The position numbers were made by a program, and so were the translations under genes. A DNA stretch of 64,000 nucleotides from an uncultured Dehalococcoidia bacterium (GTDB taxonomy: Bacteria; Chloroflexota; Dehalococcoidia; Lucifugimonadales; CATOSD01): assembly GCA_951812395.1 (NCBI GenBank), contig CATOSD010000001.1, forward strand, positions 1,647,108 to 1,711,107, given 5' to 3'. The notes beneath the pieces were generated by a model. It had not been told where the DNA came from and did no database searches. It worked only from the letters and a program-made list of their open reading frames with translations. Shown here piece by piece: positions 26,175-34,502 of the stretch (its first letter is position 1; every line of letters starts with the position of its first letter).

Positions 26175-26234
26175 TGTCGACACGGAATTGGTACACAGAC
26201 CCGGGGGCGAGTACCGGGTAGAATCGAGGCTCCA

Positions 26235-27332
26235 TTGGCTGAGAAGGGAAGGGTAATCGTAGCGATGAGCGGGGGAGTGGATTCCTCCGTCGCGGCTCTG
26301 CTGCTCAAGCGACAGGGCTACGACGTGGTGGGCGTCACCATGCGGCTGTGGTCGCTAGAGGACCCGAACGCGCCCGCGCTGAACAAGCGATGCTGCTCCG
26401 TGGAGGACGTGGAAGATGCCCGCCGGGTGTGCCAGGTGATCGGCGCGCCTCACTACTTCATGAACTTCGAGCGTGAGTTCCAGAGCCACGTGGTCGACTA
26501 CTTCGTTCGCGAGTACGACCGCGGGCGCACGCCGCATCCATGCCTCGCCTGCAACGACAAGATCAAGTTCGACTTCCTGTTGCGCCGGGCCATGTTCCTG
26601 GGAGCGGACTACGTCGCTACCGGCCACTACGCCCGCATCCGGCGCGGCGAGGGCGGCTACCGGCTGCTGACAGGATTGGACGGGACCAAAGACCAGTCAT
26701 ACGTTCTATTCACCCTCCGCCAGCCCGAACTCGAGCGGCTGCTCCTTCCGATCGGCGAGTACCCCAAGAGCGAGGTTCGCGAGCTGGCGGCGGAGGCAGG
26801 TCTCCCGGTGGCCAACAAGCCCGACAGCCAGGAGATATGCTTCATTCCGTCTGGAGACTACCGTAAGTTCGTCGGAGAGCGCTCCGCACCCAGAGTCGGC
26901 GAGATGGTGTCCACGTCCGGCGAGGTGTTGGGCGAGCACCCCGGAATACAGTTCTTCACGATCGGCCAGCGCAGGCGGTTGGGCCTGAAGGGAAACACCG
27001 GTGCGCCCATGTACGTGGTAGAAATCGACGCTGACTCGAACCGCGTTGTGCTGGGCCGTGAGGACGACCTGCTGAGGCAGTCGTTCTGGGCGTCCAGGGT
27101 CAACTTCACCGCGGGCGCAACGCCCAGCGGCCCGCTGTCCGTGGAGGTGAAGATACGCTACAAGTCGGCGCGCACCGCCGCGTCGCTCGTTCCGCACGGC
27201 GATTGGGCCGAGATACGTTTCGACACACCACAGCGGGCCGTCACTCCCGGCCAGGCGGTGGTGTTTTACCGTGACGACGAGGTGCTGGGCGGCGGCATAA
27301 TCGAGTTGGAGCCGCCAAGCGTTGCCGCGTGA
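26235..27332 (+). CDS. mnmA: tRNA-specific 2-thiouridylase MnmA
   Basis: 365 residues from TTG 26235. PP-loop AMSGGVDSSVAA binds ATP to adenylate U34. Catalytic Cys103 is in HPCLACND, and the partner Cys in DSQEICFIPSG; this pair passes sulfur as a persulfide. GQRRRLGLKG and the C-terminal beta-barrel (VKIRYKSARTAASL) are as in MnmA. The gene overlaps the start of the next by 11 bases. Confidence 0.95.
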   Translation: MAEKGRVIVAMSGGVDSSVAALLLKRQGYDVVGVTMRLWSLEDPNAPALNKRCCSVEDVEDARRVCQVIGAPHYFMNFEREFQSHVVDYFVREYDRGRTPHPCLACNDKIKFDFLLRRAMFLGADYVATGHYARIRRGEGGYRLLTGLDGTKDQSYVLFTLRQPELERLLLPIGEYPKSEVRELAAEAGLPVANKPDSQEICFIPSGDYRKFVGERSAPRVGEMVSTSGEVLGEHPGIQFFTIGQRRRLGLKGNTGAPMYVVEIDADSNRVVLGREDDLLRQSFWASRVNFTAGATPSGPLSVEVKIRYKSARTAASLVPHGDWAEIRFDTPQRAVTPGQAVVFYRDDEVLGGGIIELEPPSVAA

Positions 27333-28350
27333 CCCTGGATCGCGCCGCAAGGCGACCCGCCGGGGGCCGACGCTCGCGCATGAGCGCCGGCTGCGGTCGC
27401 AGGGCATCTGGCCGATCGCGGGGCTGGACGAGGCAGGGCGTGGCTCCATAGCCGGGCCGGTCACCGCCGGTGCGGTCGTGCTCCCGCCGGACGTGCGGAA
27501 CTGCCCCGCGGCTCCGATTCGCGACAGCAAGCAACTCGCCCCCGAGCAGCGGCAGCGGGCGCTGGACTACATTGAGTCCATCGCGCTCGCGGTTGGCGTC
27601 GGTTACTGCACCGCCCTCGAGGTCGACGAGATGGGTATTGCCCCTGCCACCCGTGTCGCCATGAGGCGAGCACTCGACACGCTGCCTCTCGAGCCGTCGT
27701 ACCTTCTGCTGGACGCATTCCCGCTCCCCGGAGTCGCCACGCCTCAGCTTGCGATAGTGCGCGGCGACGCGACGTGCATGTCCATTGCCGCGGCGTCCAT
27801 TGTGGCCAAGGTTTCGCGGGACCGTCACATGGCCGAGCAGGACGAGCGGCTGCCAGGATACGGTTTCGCGCGCAACAAGGGCTACGGCACCGCTGAACAC
27901 ATCCGCAATCTCGAGAGGCTGGGGCCGAGCACAATACACCGGCGCACCTTCGCGCCGCTGAGGCTCACCCTGGCGCTGGAGCCGATGACGCCGAGGCAAG
28001 CGCTCGGCAAGGCCGGGGAGGAGCTGGCGCGCCGGCGGCTGGTCGCTGACGGTCGCGCCATCCTGTGCGCCAATTGCCGCACGAAGAGCGGTGAGATCGA
28101 TCTCGTTACGGAGAAGGATGGCGTGGTGGCATTCGTCGAGGTGCGCGCGCGCCGCGGGAAGTCGTTCGGCACGCCGGAGGAGTCCCTCACACGGCGCAAG
28201 CTTGCCCGTATGGCTGCCTGCGCACAGGAGTTCCTGGCCGAGAGGGGTTGGGAACACCGGCCTTGGCGCATCGACGTGGTGGCCGTAGAGATGGACCGGT
28301 CCGGCAGGCTGCGGCGCGTGGAAGTGCTCGAAAACGCCGTCGGAAGCTAG
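27322..28350 (+). CDS. rnhB: Fusion of ribonuclease HII and YraN-type endonuclease-like protein
   Basis: 342 residues in one uninterrupted frame. Residues about 30-215 are RNase HII: D36-E37 in GLDEAGRG, D131 in LLLDAFPLPG and D149 in VRGDATCMSIAAASIVAKVSRD, followed by GYGTAEHI. Residues about 225-340 are a complete YraN/UPF0102 domain: ALGKAGEELARRRL, then NCRTKSGEIDLV (D260) and FVEVRARRG (E273-V-R275), a PD-(D/E)xK-like site with Arg in place of Lys. The two are usually separate neighbouring genes. No internal start with a ribosome site separates them. TTG 27322 overlaps the mnmA stop. RNase HII removes ribonucleotides from DNA; YraN has no settled role. Confidence 0.9.
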   Translation: MPRDPGSRRKATRRGPTLAHERRLRSQGIWPIAGLDEAGRGSIAGPVTAGAVVLPPDVRNCPAAPIRDSKQLAPEQRQRALDYIESIALAVGVGYCTALEVDEMGIAPATRVAMRRALDTLPLEPSYLLLDAFPLPGVATPQLAIVRGDATCMSIAAASIVAKVSRDRHMAEQDERLPGYGFARNKGYGTAEHIRNLERLGPSTIHRRTFAPLRLTLALEPMTPRQALGKAGEELARRRLVADGRAILCANCRTKSGEIDLVTEKDGVVAFVEVRARRGKSFGTPEESLTRRKLARMAACAQEFLAERGWEHRPWRIDVVAVEMDRSGRLRRVEVLENAVGS

Positions 28351-28374
28351 CCTATCCCCGCGCCTGGCCCGCGG

Positions 28375-29391
28375 TCACGCCAGCAGGTACACCGCCGCGC
28401 TGGCTGCCGCGTACAGCCCGATGAGCCCGGCGCTCTCGTAGGTGATGAAGCGGGTGGGTCTGCCGCGAGGCCGCAATGTTATCGAAGTGATAACAAGCGC
28501 TGTCATGAACATGGCGAATACGGCCGTTATAACGTGGACGTCGGATGCGACGGCCCAAATGGCCCCGTCGGCAAAGGCGACGTCGTCCAAGAAGAGGACG
28601 AATCCCATGTTGAAGACGTTGCTGCCGAGTATGTTGCCTATGGCAAGCTCGGGCGCGCCCAGCCGGATCGCGGCGAACGACGCGGCCAGCTCGGGAAGCG
28701 ACGTGCTGAATGCCAGGAATTGTGTCCCGACAAAGCTCGCCTCCCAACCCATGACTTCCGCGATTCGGTCGCCGCTGTTCGCGAGCCAGACCGCAGCGCC
28801 GACGACCAGCGCCGCCGAGACCAGGTAGCTCATGAACGCTCCGGCGAGGCTCCTGCTTGTGTACTGCTCGCCATCCTCCGCCTCTCCTTCCATTGGCCCC
28901 TCGGCCTGGCCTGACCGGTAGATGAGGAGCATTGCGAGGAGGAACATCCCTATCAGCAGTACGCTGAGCGGACCTATGTGCCAACCACTCATGGCGGTTG
29001 TGGCGCCGTGCACGAGCAGCGCCAGGGCGGCCAGCCCGACTACGGCGATTCCGAGTGCGCCCACTACCGCGGAAGTGTAGCTCACCTTGGTAAGCAGCGG
29101 ACCGTCGCGCCAGTAAAGGTCGAGCAGCCCGATAATCAGCAGGTTGAAGAGGTTGCTGCCGAAGGCGTCGCCCAGGGCCAGATCCGGCTCGTCGAGCAAA
29201 GCGATGGAGCTGACGCCTGTGCCGAGCTCGGGCAGAGAGGTTGCCGTCGCCAACAGAACCACTCCCACGAAGGAGCGACCGAGACCGGTCTTGAGGGCGA
29301 TAACGTCTGCGGACTTGGCGAGAAACCAGGAAGCGCTCAGAATGATCGCCGCCGCGGCCGCGAGTTGCAGCCAGAGCAGGGTGGTTTCCAA
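28375..29391 (-). CDS. CaCA-family sodium/calcium exchanger-like membrane protein
   Basis: 338 residues with about ten hydrophobic segments. The two inverted alpha repeats are clear: LLATATSLPELGTGVSS with ALGDAFGSNLFNLLIIG, and LAFSTSLPELAASFAA with AIGNILGSNVFNMGFV. An acidic, hydrophilic central loop (GPMEGEAEDGEQ) separates them. Such proteins export Ca2+ (or exchange cations) using Na+ or H+; the ion is not certain from sequence. It sits 24 bases from the end of rnhB-yraN, convergent with it. Confidence 0.88.
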   Translation of the reverse strand: METTLLWLQLAAAAAIILSASWFLAKSADVIALKTGLGRSFVGVVLLATATSLPELGTGVSSIALLDEPDLALGDAFGSNLFNLLIIGLLDLYWRDGPLLTKVSYTSAVVGALGIAVVGLAALALLVHGATTAMSGWHIGPLSVLLIGMFLLAMLLIYRSGQAEGPMEGEAEDGEQYTSRSLAGAFMSYLVSAALVVGAAVWLANSGDRIAEVMGWEASFVGTQFLAFSTSLPELAASFAAIRLGAPELAIGNILGSNVFNMGFVLFLDDVAFADGAIWAVASDVHVITAVFAMFMTALVITSITLRPRGRPTRFITYESAGLIGLYAAASAAVYLLA

Positions 29392-29452
29392 TCAGTCCTC
29401 GGTGGCCGCGGTACGTGCGGCGGAGCCTTGAAAGCAGGGCGGGTTTCGGATG

Positions 29453-31639
29453 CTACTGTGCTCCGCGGTTGCTGTGGAGCAGTTCGGGCCGCTCGCGCCA
29501 CTTATCCAGGAAGCGGCGATAGTTCTTGCGACTGAGCTCGTCCCTCTCGGCTTCGGGCAGTTCGCTCCACACCCGGTGCTCGTGCAAGGCTATGGGCAGA
29601 GTGGGGTCCGCGACGATACGGTAGCCCCGGTCCTTGAAGTGGAAGCTGTAGTCGATATCTAGGTTGCGGTAGAAGCGGAAGCTCTCCCGCATCAAGCCCA
29701 CGCCGGCCAGGCTCTCTCGCCGGAACGCGAAGCAGTACGCCTGCATCGCGTCCATGTCGCCGGACTCGCCCTCGCCGTCGTGGAAGTGGTGGAGGTCGTT
29801 GGTTCGAAGCCCGAACGGCCCGGCAACGCCCACACTCTCGTCCTCGAGCATGGCGTCGAGCGGATCGAACAGATCACCAACCACCTCGGTGCTTGTATCC
29901 AGCAGCACCACGAGCTTGCCCCGGCACTGCTTCAGCACGATGTTCTTTGCGGCGGCCTCTCCAAGGACGTGGTCCGTATGAATCACGCGAATCCTGGGAT
30001 CGCCTGCCGACGCTTCCTCCAGCCAATCCGCGGCGCCGTCGTCGGAGCCGTTGTCGACGACGACCAACTCAACATCGCGGTCCCCGACCCAATTGAGCGC
30101 GGAAAGCACGCATCGCTTCACGTCTTCGACGTAGTTGCAGGCGACGACTCCGATGCTGATGTCCGCGGCGTCGGGCTTATCGAGAAGTGAGGGCACCTCG
30201 GCGGACGACGAGTAGCTGTGCCAGCCTTCCTGGCGCCTTTCCCATGCCGTCTTGGGCCGGACCCGGGTGCCGTTCGTGGTGTCCTCCACCACGTAGCCCG
30301 CGTCGGAAAGCGAGTCGCGAGCGGAGTCCGCGGGAGCGTACTCGCCGGCGGAGCGCAGCCGCAGGCGCTCGCTCACGCGAGCCTTCACGTCGTCCGGGAC
30401 CAGATGGGCTGCGGCCGGCTGTTCCAGGCCGAGTCCCAGGATTTCGTCGAACGAGCGGACGAGGCGCAGCTTCAGCCCCGCGGGAACGTCCGAGCGAGCC
30501 AGCTCCCAGGTGAGCGCCAACGCGCCCGGCATGTTCAGGTCATCGTTGACCAGATCCACGAAACGACCGCGCCACTCGATGAAGGCATCCTCGTTCGAGT
30601 CGCCTTCCCCGGGCGCCGCGTTCCACTCCCACACCCTGTTGCGGAGCCTGTGCAGGCCCCTCTGCGCCGCTTTCAGCGCGGTAAAGGTGAAGTTGAGCCT
30701 GGTCCGGTACCTGGCGGTCAGGCACAGGTAGCGGAAGGCGAGCGGGTCGATGTCCTGGCTCTCAATGTCTGCGAGAATGAACGAGTTGCCGGCCGACTTG
30801 GCCATCTTGACGCCGTCGGCGAGCAAGTGCTGGCCGTGCGTCCAGACGCTGACCACCGGTTCGCCGGTGAACCCCTCGCTCTGAGCGATTTCGCCCTCGT
30901 GGTGCGGGAAGATGTTGTCGACGCCGCCCGTGTGCAGGTCGAATCGCCGGCCCAGGTACTTCACTGACATTGCCGAGCACTCGATATGCCAGCCCGGAAA
31001 CCCTTCGCCCCAGCGGCTGGGCCACTTCAACTCCCGGCCCGGCTCCGCCTGCTTCCACAGCGTGAAATCGCGCGGGTCTCTCTTCAGTGGGTCGGCCTCA
31101 ACGCGGACCGCCTCCAGCAGTTCCGCCTCCTGGATGTTGCCGGAGAGCTTGCCGTAGCCGTCGAAAGAGGCGACGTCGAAGTAGACGTTGCCATGCACCT
31201 CGTAGGCGTGTCCGGTCTCCACCAGCCCCTCGACGATCTCGAGCATCTCGGCCACGTGGTCCGTGGCCTTTGGGAAGTGCATCGCCGGAATGATGTTAAC
31301 CTTCAATTCATCGGCGAAAAAGCGCTCAGTGTAGAACTGGGCAATCTCGGCCGGTGTCTTACCCTCGGCGATGGCTGCGGCGATAACCTTGTCCCCGCCC
31401 TGCTCGAGCACCTCCTGGCGCATGTGCCCCACGTCGGTTATGTTCTTTACGTGGGTGACTTCCAGATTCTGCGCCTCGAGCGCGCGTCGAATCCAGTCGG
31501 CCATCAGGTAGGAGCGAAGATTGCCGATGTGGGCGTCCCGGTACACGGTGGGGCCGCAGGTGTATATCTTCACTCTGCCGGCCTCGAGCGGAGACAACTC
31601 CTCCACTCGTCTTGTAAGGGTGTTGTATAGCCTAAGCAC
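29453..31639 (-). CDS. cysS: Cysteinyl-tRNA synthetase fused to a GT2 glycosyltransferase domain
   Basis: 728 residues from GTG 31639. Residues 1 to about 460 are a complete CysRS: TCGPTVYRDAHIGNL (HIGH motif at H37), zinc-site segments FPGWHIECSAMS and IFPHHEGEIAQSE, and K278-M-A-K-S (KMSKS motif), ending in the usual RDSLSDAGYVVEDTTNGTRV. A linker leads to a second domain from about residue 494: ISIGVVACNYVEDVKRCVLS, ELVVVDNGSDDGA, HTDHVLGEAAAKNIVLKQ and VVLLDTSTE. This is a family-2 (GT-A) glycosyltransferase fold, with YRNLDIDYSFHFKDRGYRI after it. No stop or start separates them. A strong promoter lies upstream. The function of the attached domain is unknown. Confidence 0.93.
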   Translation of the reverse strand: MLRLYNTLTRRVEELSPLEAGRVKIYTCGPTVYRDAHIGNLRSYLMADWIRRALEAQNLEVTHVKNITDVGHMRQEVLEQGGDKVIAAAIAEGKTPAEIAQFYTERFFADELKVNIIPAMHFPKATDHVAEMLEIVEGLVETGHAYEVHGNVYFDVASFDGYGKLSGNIQEAELLEAVRVEADPLKRDPRDFTLWKQAEPGRELKWPSRWGEGFPGWHIECSAMSVKYLGRRFDLHTGGVDNIFPHHEGEIAQSEGFTGEPVVSVWTHGQHLLADGVKMAKSAGNSFILADIESQDIDPLAFRYLCLTARYRTRLNFTFTALKAAQRGLHRLRNRVWEWNAAPGEGDSNEDAFIEWRGRFVDLVNDDLNMPGALALTWELARSDVPAGLKLRLVRSFDEILGLGLEQPAAAHLVPDDVKARVSERLRLRSAGEYAPADSARDSLSDAGYVVEDTTNGTRVRPKTAWERRQEGWHSYSSSAEVPSLLDKPDAADISIGVVACNYVEDVKRCVLSALNWVGDRDVELVVVDNGSDDGAADWLEEASAGDPRIRVIHTDHVLGEAAAKNIVLKQCRGKLVVLLDTSTEVVGDLFDPLDAMLEDESVGVAGPFGLRTNDLHHFHDGEGESGDMDAMQAYCFAFRRESLAGVGLMRESFRFYRNLDIDYSFHFKDRGYRIVADPTLPIALHEHRVWSELPEAERDELSRKNYRRFLDKWRERPELLHSNRGAQ

Positions 31640-31669
31640 CTTCTGCCACTGTCCTCGTGATTGTTGGCA

Positions 31670-31698
31670 ATTATACGACCGGCCGCGTGTACTGTCTA
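31670..31698 (-). promoter_or_regulatory. Sigma70 promoter of cysS
   Basis: On the minus strand: TAGACA (31698-31693), 17-base spacer, TATAAT (31675-31670). One mismatch in twelve to consensus. Predicted start near 31663, 24 bases before the GTG. Confidence 0.65.
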
Positions 31699-31904
31699 TT
31701 CCGGCGCCGACGCGGTGGGTCACCGCGGATGGCCAGACTATCCAATTGTACGCCAAGACCCGGCTCAGGACTATGCGGCAGGGGCCCTCGTGCGGCCAAA
31801 ATGCTTTACAATGAAGGCTGGCCGGCAGTCGATGTCGCGCCATCGTCCACACAATTCCGAAACGACGACCCCATCCCGCGTAGAAGATTTCCCTCGCGTG
31901 AACT

Positions 31905-32606
31905 ATGATAACCAGCAGGCAGCTCTTCGACCTACAGCAACTCGACTGGGACATCGCCTCCCGCGTGGAAGCGCTGGAAGATGCGCGACTCCGGTTGAAC
32001 GACGTGTCGGCCATAGAGGCGGTGCGGCGCAGGCAGGCCCTTTTGGGTAGCCAATTGGCCGAGGCTCGATCAGAGCGGCGAAAGCGCGAGGCGGCCGTGA
32101 GCGGGCTTGAGCGCCGGTTGGAGAATCTCGACCGCAGGATCTACGGCGGCTTCGTCACCAATCCGCGCGAACTGGAAGCCAGCGAGGACGAGCGCGCTTT
32201 TCTGCAACAGCAGCGATCGGAAGAAGAAGACGGCCTGCTCGAGGCGCTGGTATTGTCAGAAGAGTTGGAGGAAGGGCTCTCGGCGGCCGGCGAGCGCTTG
32301 GTTGCCCTGGAGTCGGCCCAGGCCGCCGAGCGTCCCGGACTGCTGGAACTCGAACAGCGGCTCCTCGACCAGATCGCGAGGCTGCGCCAGGCCCGCGAAG
32401 AGGCAGCGCCGCTACTGCCTCCCGCGACACTTTCGACCTACGAGTCCTTGCTCAAAAGCAAGAACGGCCACGCGGTCGCGCGCGTCGAACGGTCCGTGTG
32501 TCAGGGCTGCCGGATGACCCTTCCCACTATGGAGGTGCAGCGGGCCAGACTTTCCTCCGGAGTAGCCCTGTGCAGCAATTGTGGCAGAATGATCTACGTG
32601 GTGTGA
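31905..32606 (+). CDS. Coiled-coil C4 zinc-ribbon protein (DUF164/CT398-like)
   Basis: 233 residues. A long two-stranded coiled coil (about 1-180, with RRRQALLGSQLAEARSERRK and ERRLENLDRRIYGG) ends in a zinc ribbon: CQGCRMTLP and CSNCGRMIYVV. The segment FVTNPRELEASEDE is a hallmark of this family, whose members have been linked to flagellar/secretion or nucleic-acid contexts but lack a firm role. It ends 7 bases before the recombinase-like gene, so the two are likely one operon. Confidence 0.85.
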   Translation: MITSRQLFDLQQLDWDIASRVEALEDARLRLNDVSAIEAVRRRQALLGSQLAEARSERRKREAAVSGLERRLENLDRRIYGGFVTNPRELEASEDERAFLQQQRSEEEDGLLEALVLSEELEEGLSAAGERLVALESAQAAERPGLLELEQRLLDQIARLRQAREEAAPLLPPATLSTYESLLKSKNGHAVARVERSVCQGCRMTLPTMEVQRARLSSGVALCSNCGRMIYVV

Positions 32607-32613
32607 GCCGAGC

Positions 32614-33954
32614 ATGAGAGCAATAGGCTATTTCCGCCCCAAGGAAAGGACAGGGTACGTGGAGGCGTTCAAAGAGGCCTTCCTGGACTACTGCGACCTC
32701 AACGTTCACCAGCCCGTCGAAACTTTCTTCGACTACATCAACGGCGGCAAGGACGACTCCCCCAGCTTCCGCGCGATGGTCGAGTACATGCGGCGCAGCA
32801 CTAGCGGCTATCTCGTCGTGGTGCCGGACGCGACCCACCTGGGTAGCGACCTGGAGTCCGTAGCGCGCGCCGTCGTCGAGCTCGAGGCGCTGGGCGCAAA
32901 GGTCACGTGCGACGACGACGACATGCCCGATCCACTGCAAAACAGCTTCCAGAAACTCGCCGTCAAGGGAGTGTCACGCACGCGGAGCAGCCGCATCCAG
33001 ACGTCCATGCGACGCCGCGCCATGCAGGGACTGGGTCTGGGTAGACCGCCATACGGTTACCGCATCGGCTCGAAGGGAACGCTGGAGGTGGTGCCCGAAG
33101 AGGTGCCGGTCGTGGAGCTGATCTTCCGGCTGCGCACCAGGGAGGAGCTTGGCGTTCGGCTCATCGCCCGCCACCTCAACGAGCGGGGCATACCCACGCG
33201 GCGCGGCGGCAAGTGGAACATGGTCACGATTCGCGACATACTGCGCAACTCCACCTACATCGGCACTTACCGCCGTTTCGGCATGAGCGTTCCCAAGAGT
33301 CACGAGGCCATAATCTCGCCGCAGGTCTTCCGGGCCGCGCAGGAAGTCACCAGGGCGCGCCGGCCTATTGGCCGCGTCGTGAACGCCCAGCCTTTCCTGT
33401 TGTCGGGGCTTCTGGTTTGCGGCTACTGCGACAACAAGATGATGGGCGTGACTCGCCGGCAGAGCTGGAAGCGAAAGGACGGCCGCCGCGGCCGGGGGGT
33501 CTATCGCTACTACCAGTGTCAGACCCGAAACAACCAGAGCCTGTGCGGTTACCACACGTGGCGCGCGGCCAGGCTCGAGGGAGCGGCTATGGGGCAGTTG
33601 AAGCATGTCCTCCGCTACAGGGAGATGGAGGAACGGCTGGATCCGGAGGCGGCGAAGAGCCGGCGAGACGAGGTCAAGGCCGCCTTCGACGCCCGCGTGC
33701 AGAATGCCGAGCGTCGCTTTCTGCAGAGCATGAAGCAGGCTGCGATGGGCAAGCTCACTACGGAAAGGCTCGGCGAGTATCTCGTAGATTTGGACGCCGT
33801 GCGAGATGCCGCCAAGAACGCGGACCGACCACTCGACGTCGGCAAGACGCTGGAGGATTGGGATTCGCTCGAGATCGGGGACCAACAGCGCTTCCTGAAC
33901 GAGCACGTGTCCAGAATAGTCGTCAAGGACGATTCCGTAGAAGTGGCTGTCTAG
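32614..33954 (+). CDS. Large serine recombinase homologue lacking catalytic residues
   Basis: 446 residues with the layout of large serine recombinases: resolvase-like N-terminus (1-140), recombinase domain (about 150-255; GRPPYGYRIGSKG, RLIARHLNERGIPTRRGGKW, TIRDILRNSTYIGTYR), zinc ribbon (LLVCGYCDNKMMG, YYQCQTRNNQSLCGYH) and C-terminal coiled coil. The catalytic serine position of Y-x-R-x-S reads Y6-F-R8-P-K10, and the DRLxR motif reads PDATHLGS, so the nucleophile and key arginines are gone. DNA strand cleavage is not expected. The frame is intact and codon use matches neighbours, pointing to a kept, domesticated DNA-binding protein between the zinc-ribbon gene and rnpB. Confidence 0.85.
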   Translation: MRAIGYFRPKERTGYVEAFKEAFLDYCDLNVHQPVETFFDYINGGKDDSPSFRAMVEYMRRSTSGYLVVVPDATHLGSDLESVARAVVELEALGAKVTCDDDDMPDPLQNSFQKLAVKGVSRTRSSRIQTSMRRRAMQGLGLGRPPYGYRIGSKGTLEVVPEEVPVVELIFRLRTREELGVRLIARHLNERGIPTRRGGKWNMVTIRDILRNSTYIGTYRRFGMSVPKSHEAIISPQVFRAAQEVTRARRPIGRVVNAQPFLLSGLLVCGYCDNKMMGVTRRQSWKRKDGRRGRGVYRYYQCQTRNNQSLCGYHTWRAARLEGAAMGQLKHVLRYREMEERLDPEAAKSRRDEVKAAFDARVQNAERRFLQSMKQAAMGKLTTERLGEYLVDLDAVRDAAKNADRPLDVGKTLEDWDSLEIGDQQRFLNEHVSRIVVKDDSVEVAV

Positions 33955-33993
33955 CTCGTAGCGCCTCTCCACACGCTCCGACCTTCCCAAACG

Positions 33994-34002
33994 TGATACA
34001 AT
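33994..34002 (+). promoter_or_regulatory. Extended -10 promoter of rnpB
   Basis: TG (33994-33995), one base, TACAAT (33997-34002). The 5' end of RNase P RNA, set by helix P1, starts 7 bases later at 34009, which supports the assignment. Confidence 0.65.
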
Positions 34003-34008
34003 TCCCGT

Positions 34009-34386
34009 GTCGAGGTGGCCGGGCGGCCGCCGTCGCGGGCGTCCTGAACAGCGCCCGCGAGGGAGGAAAGTCCGAGCTCCAAAGGGTAAGGATGCCCGCT
34101 AACGGCGGGGCGGGGCGACCCGACGGAAAGCGCCACAGAAACATACCGCCGCCCTTCCAAAGGCTGCGGCAAGGGTGAAAAGGCGAGGTAAGAGCTCACC
34201 GCCTTGGCGGTAACGTCAAGGGCCAGGCAAGCCCCATCCGGAGCAAGGCCAAATAGGGGGAACATTGGCTCACCCGGCCATTCCCCGGGTTGGCCGCACG
34301 ACCCAGCCGGCAATGGCTGGGCTAGATAGATGGCCGCTGTCCCGGTTTTTCCGGGATACAGAACTCGGCTTACAGGCCGCCTCGAC
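34009..34386 (+). ncRNA. rnpB: RNase P RNA
   Basis: About 378 nucleotides. Conserved blocks: GAGGAAAGTCCGAGCTC near the 5' end, CACAGAAA, the GGTAAGAGCTCACCG region, GGCAAGCCCC...GGCCAAATAGGGG, TAGATAGATGG and the 3' ACAGAACTCGGCTTACAGG. The ends pair as helix P1 (GTCGAGG at 34009 with CCTCGAC ending at 34386). It forms the catalytic RNA of RNase P, which cuts the 5' leader from tRNA precursors. Ends are set by pairing and by the promoter 7 bases upstream. Confidence 0.95.
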
Positions 34387-34502
34387 CTTGCTGGCCTAGA
34401 CGACGCGGTTCGTCGTGGCCCCCTCTGGGAGCCTGCCGGCCCGCACCCTGTGCCTGCCCTCCTCAACTGAACTGGTACAACCCGATCGGACCCCAAGAGG
34501 CG

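Noticed and set aside
31640..32014. N-terminal extension of the cysS frame to 32014
   Set aside because: Extends through its own promoter and over the divergent zinc-ribbon gene; GTG 31639 fits homologues.
34077..34178. Coding frames through the RNase P RNA
   Set aside because: The region is a structured RNA with all conserved blocks; the frames are accidental.
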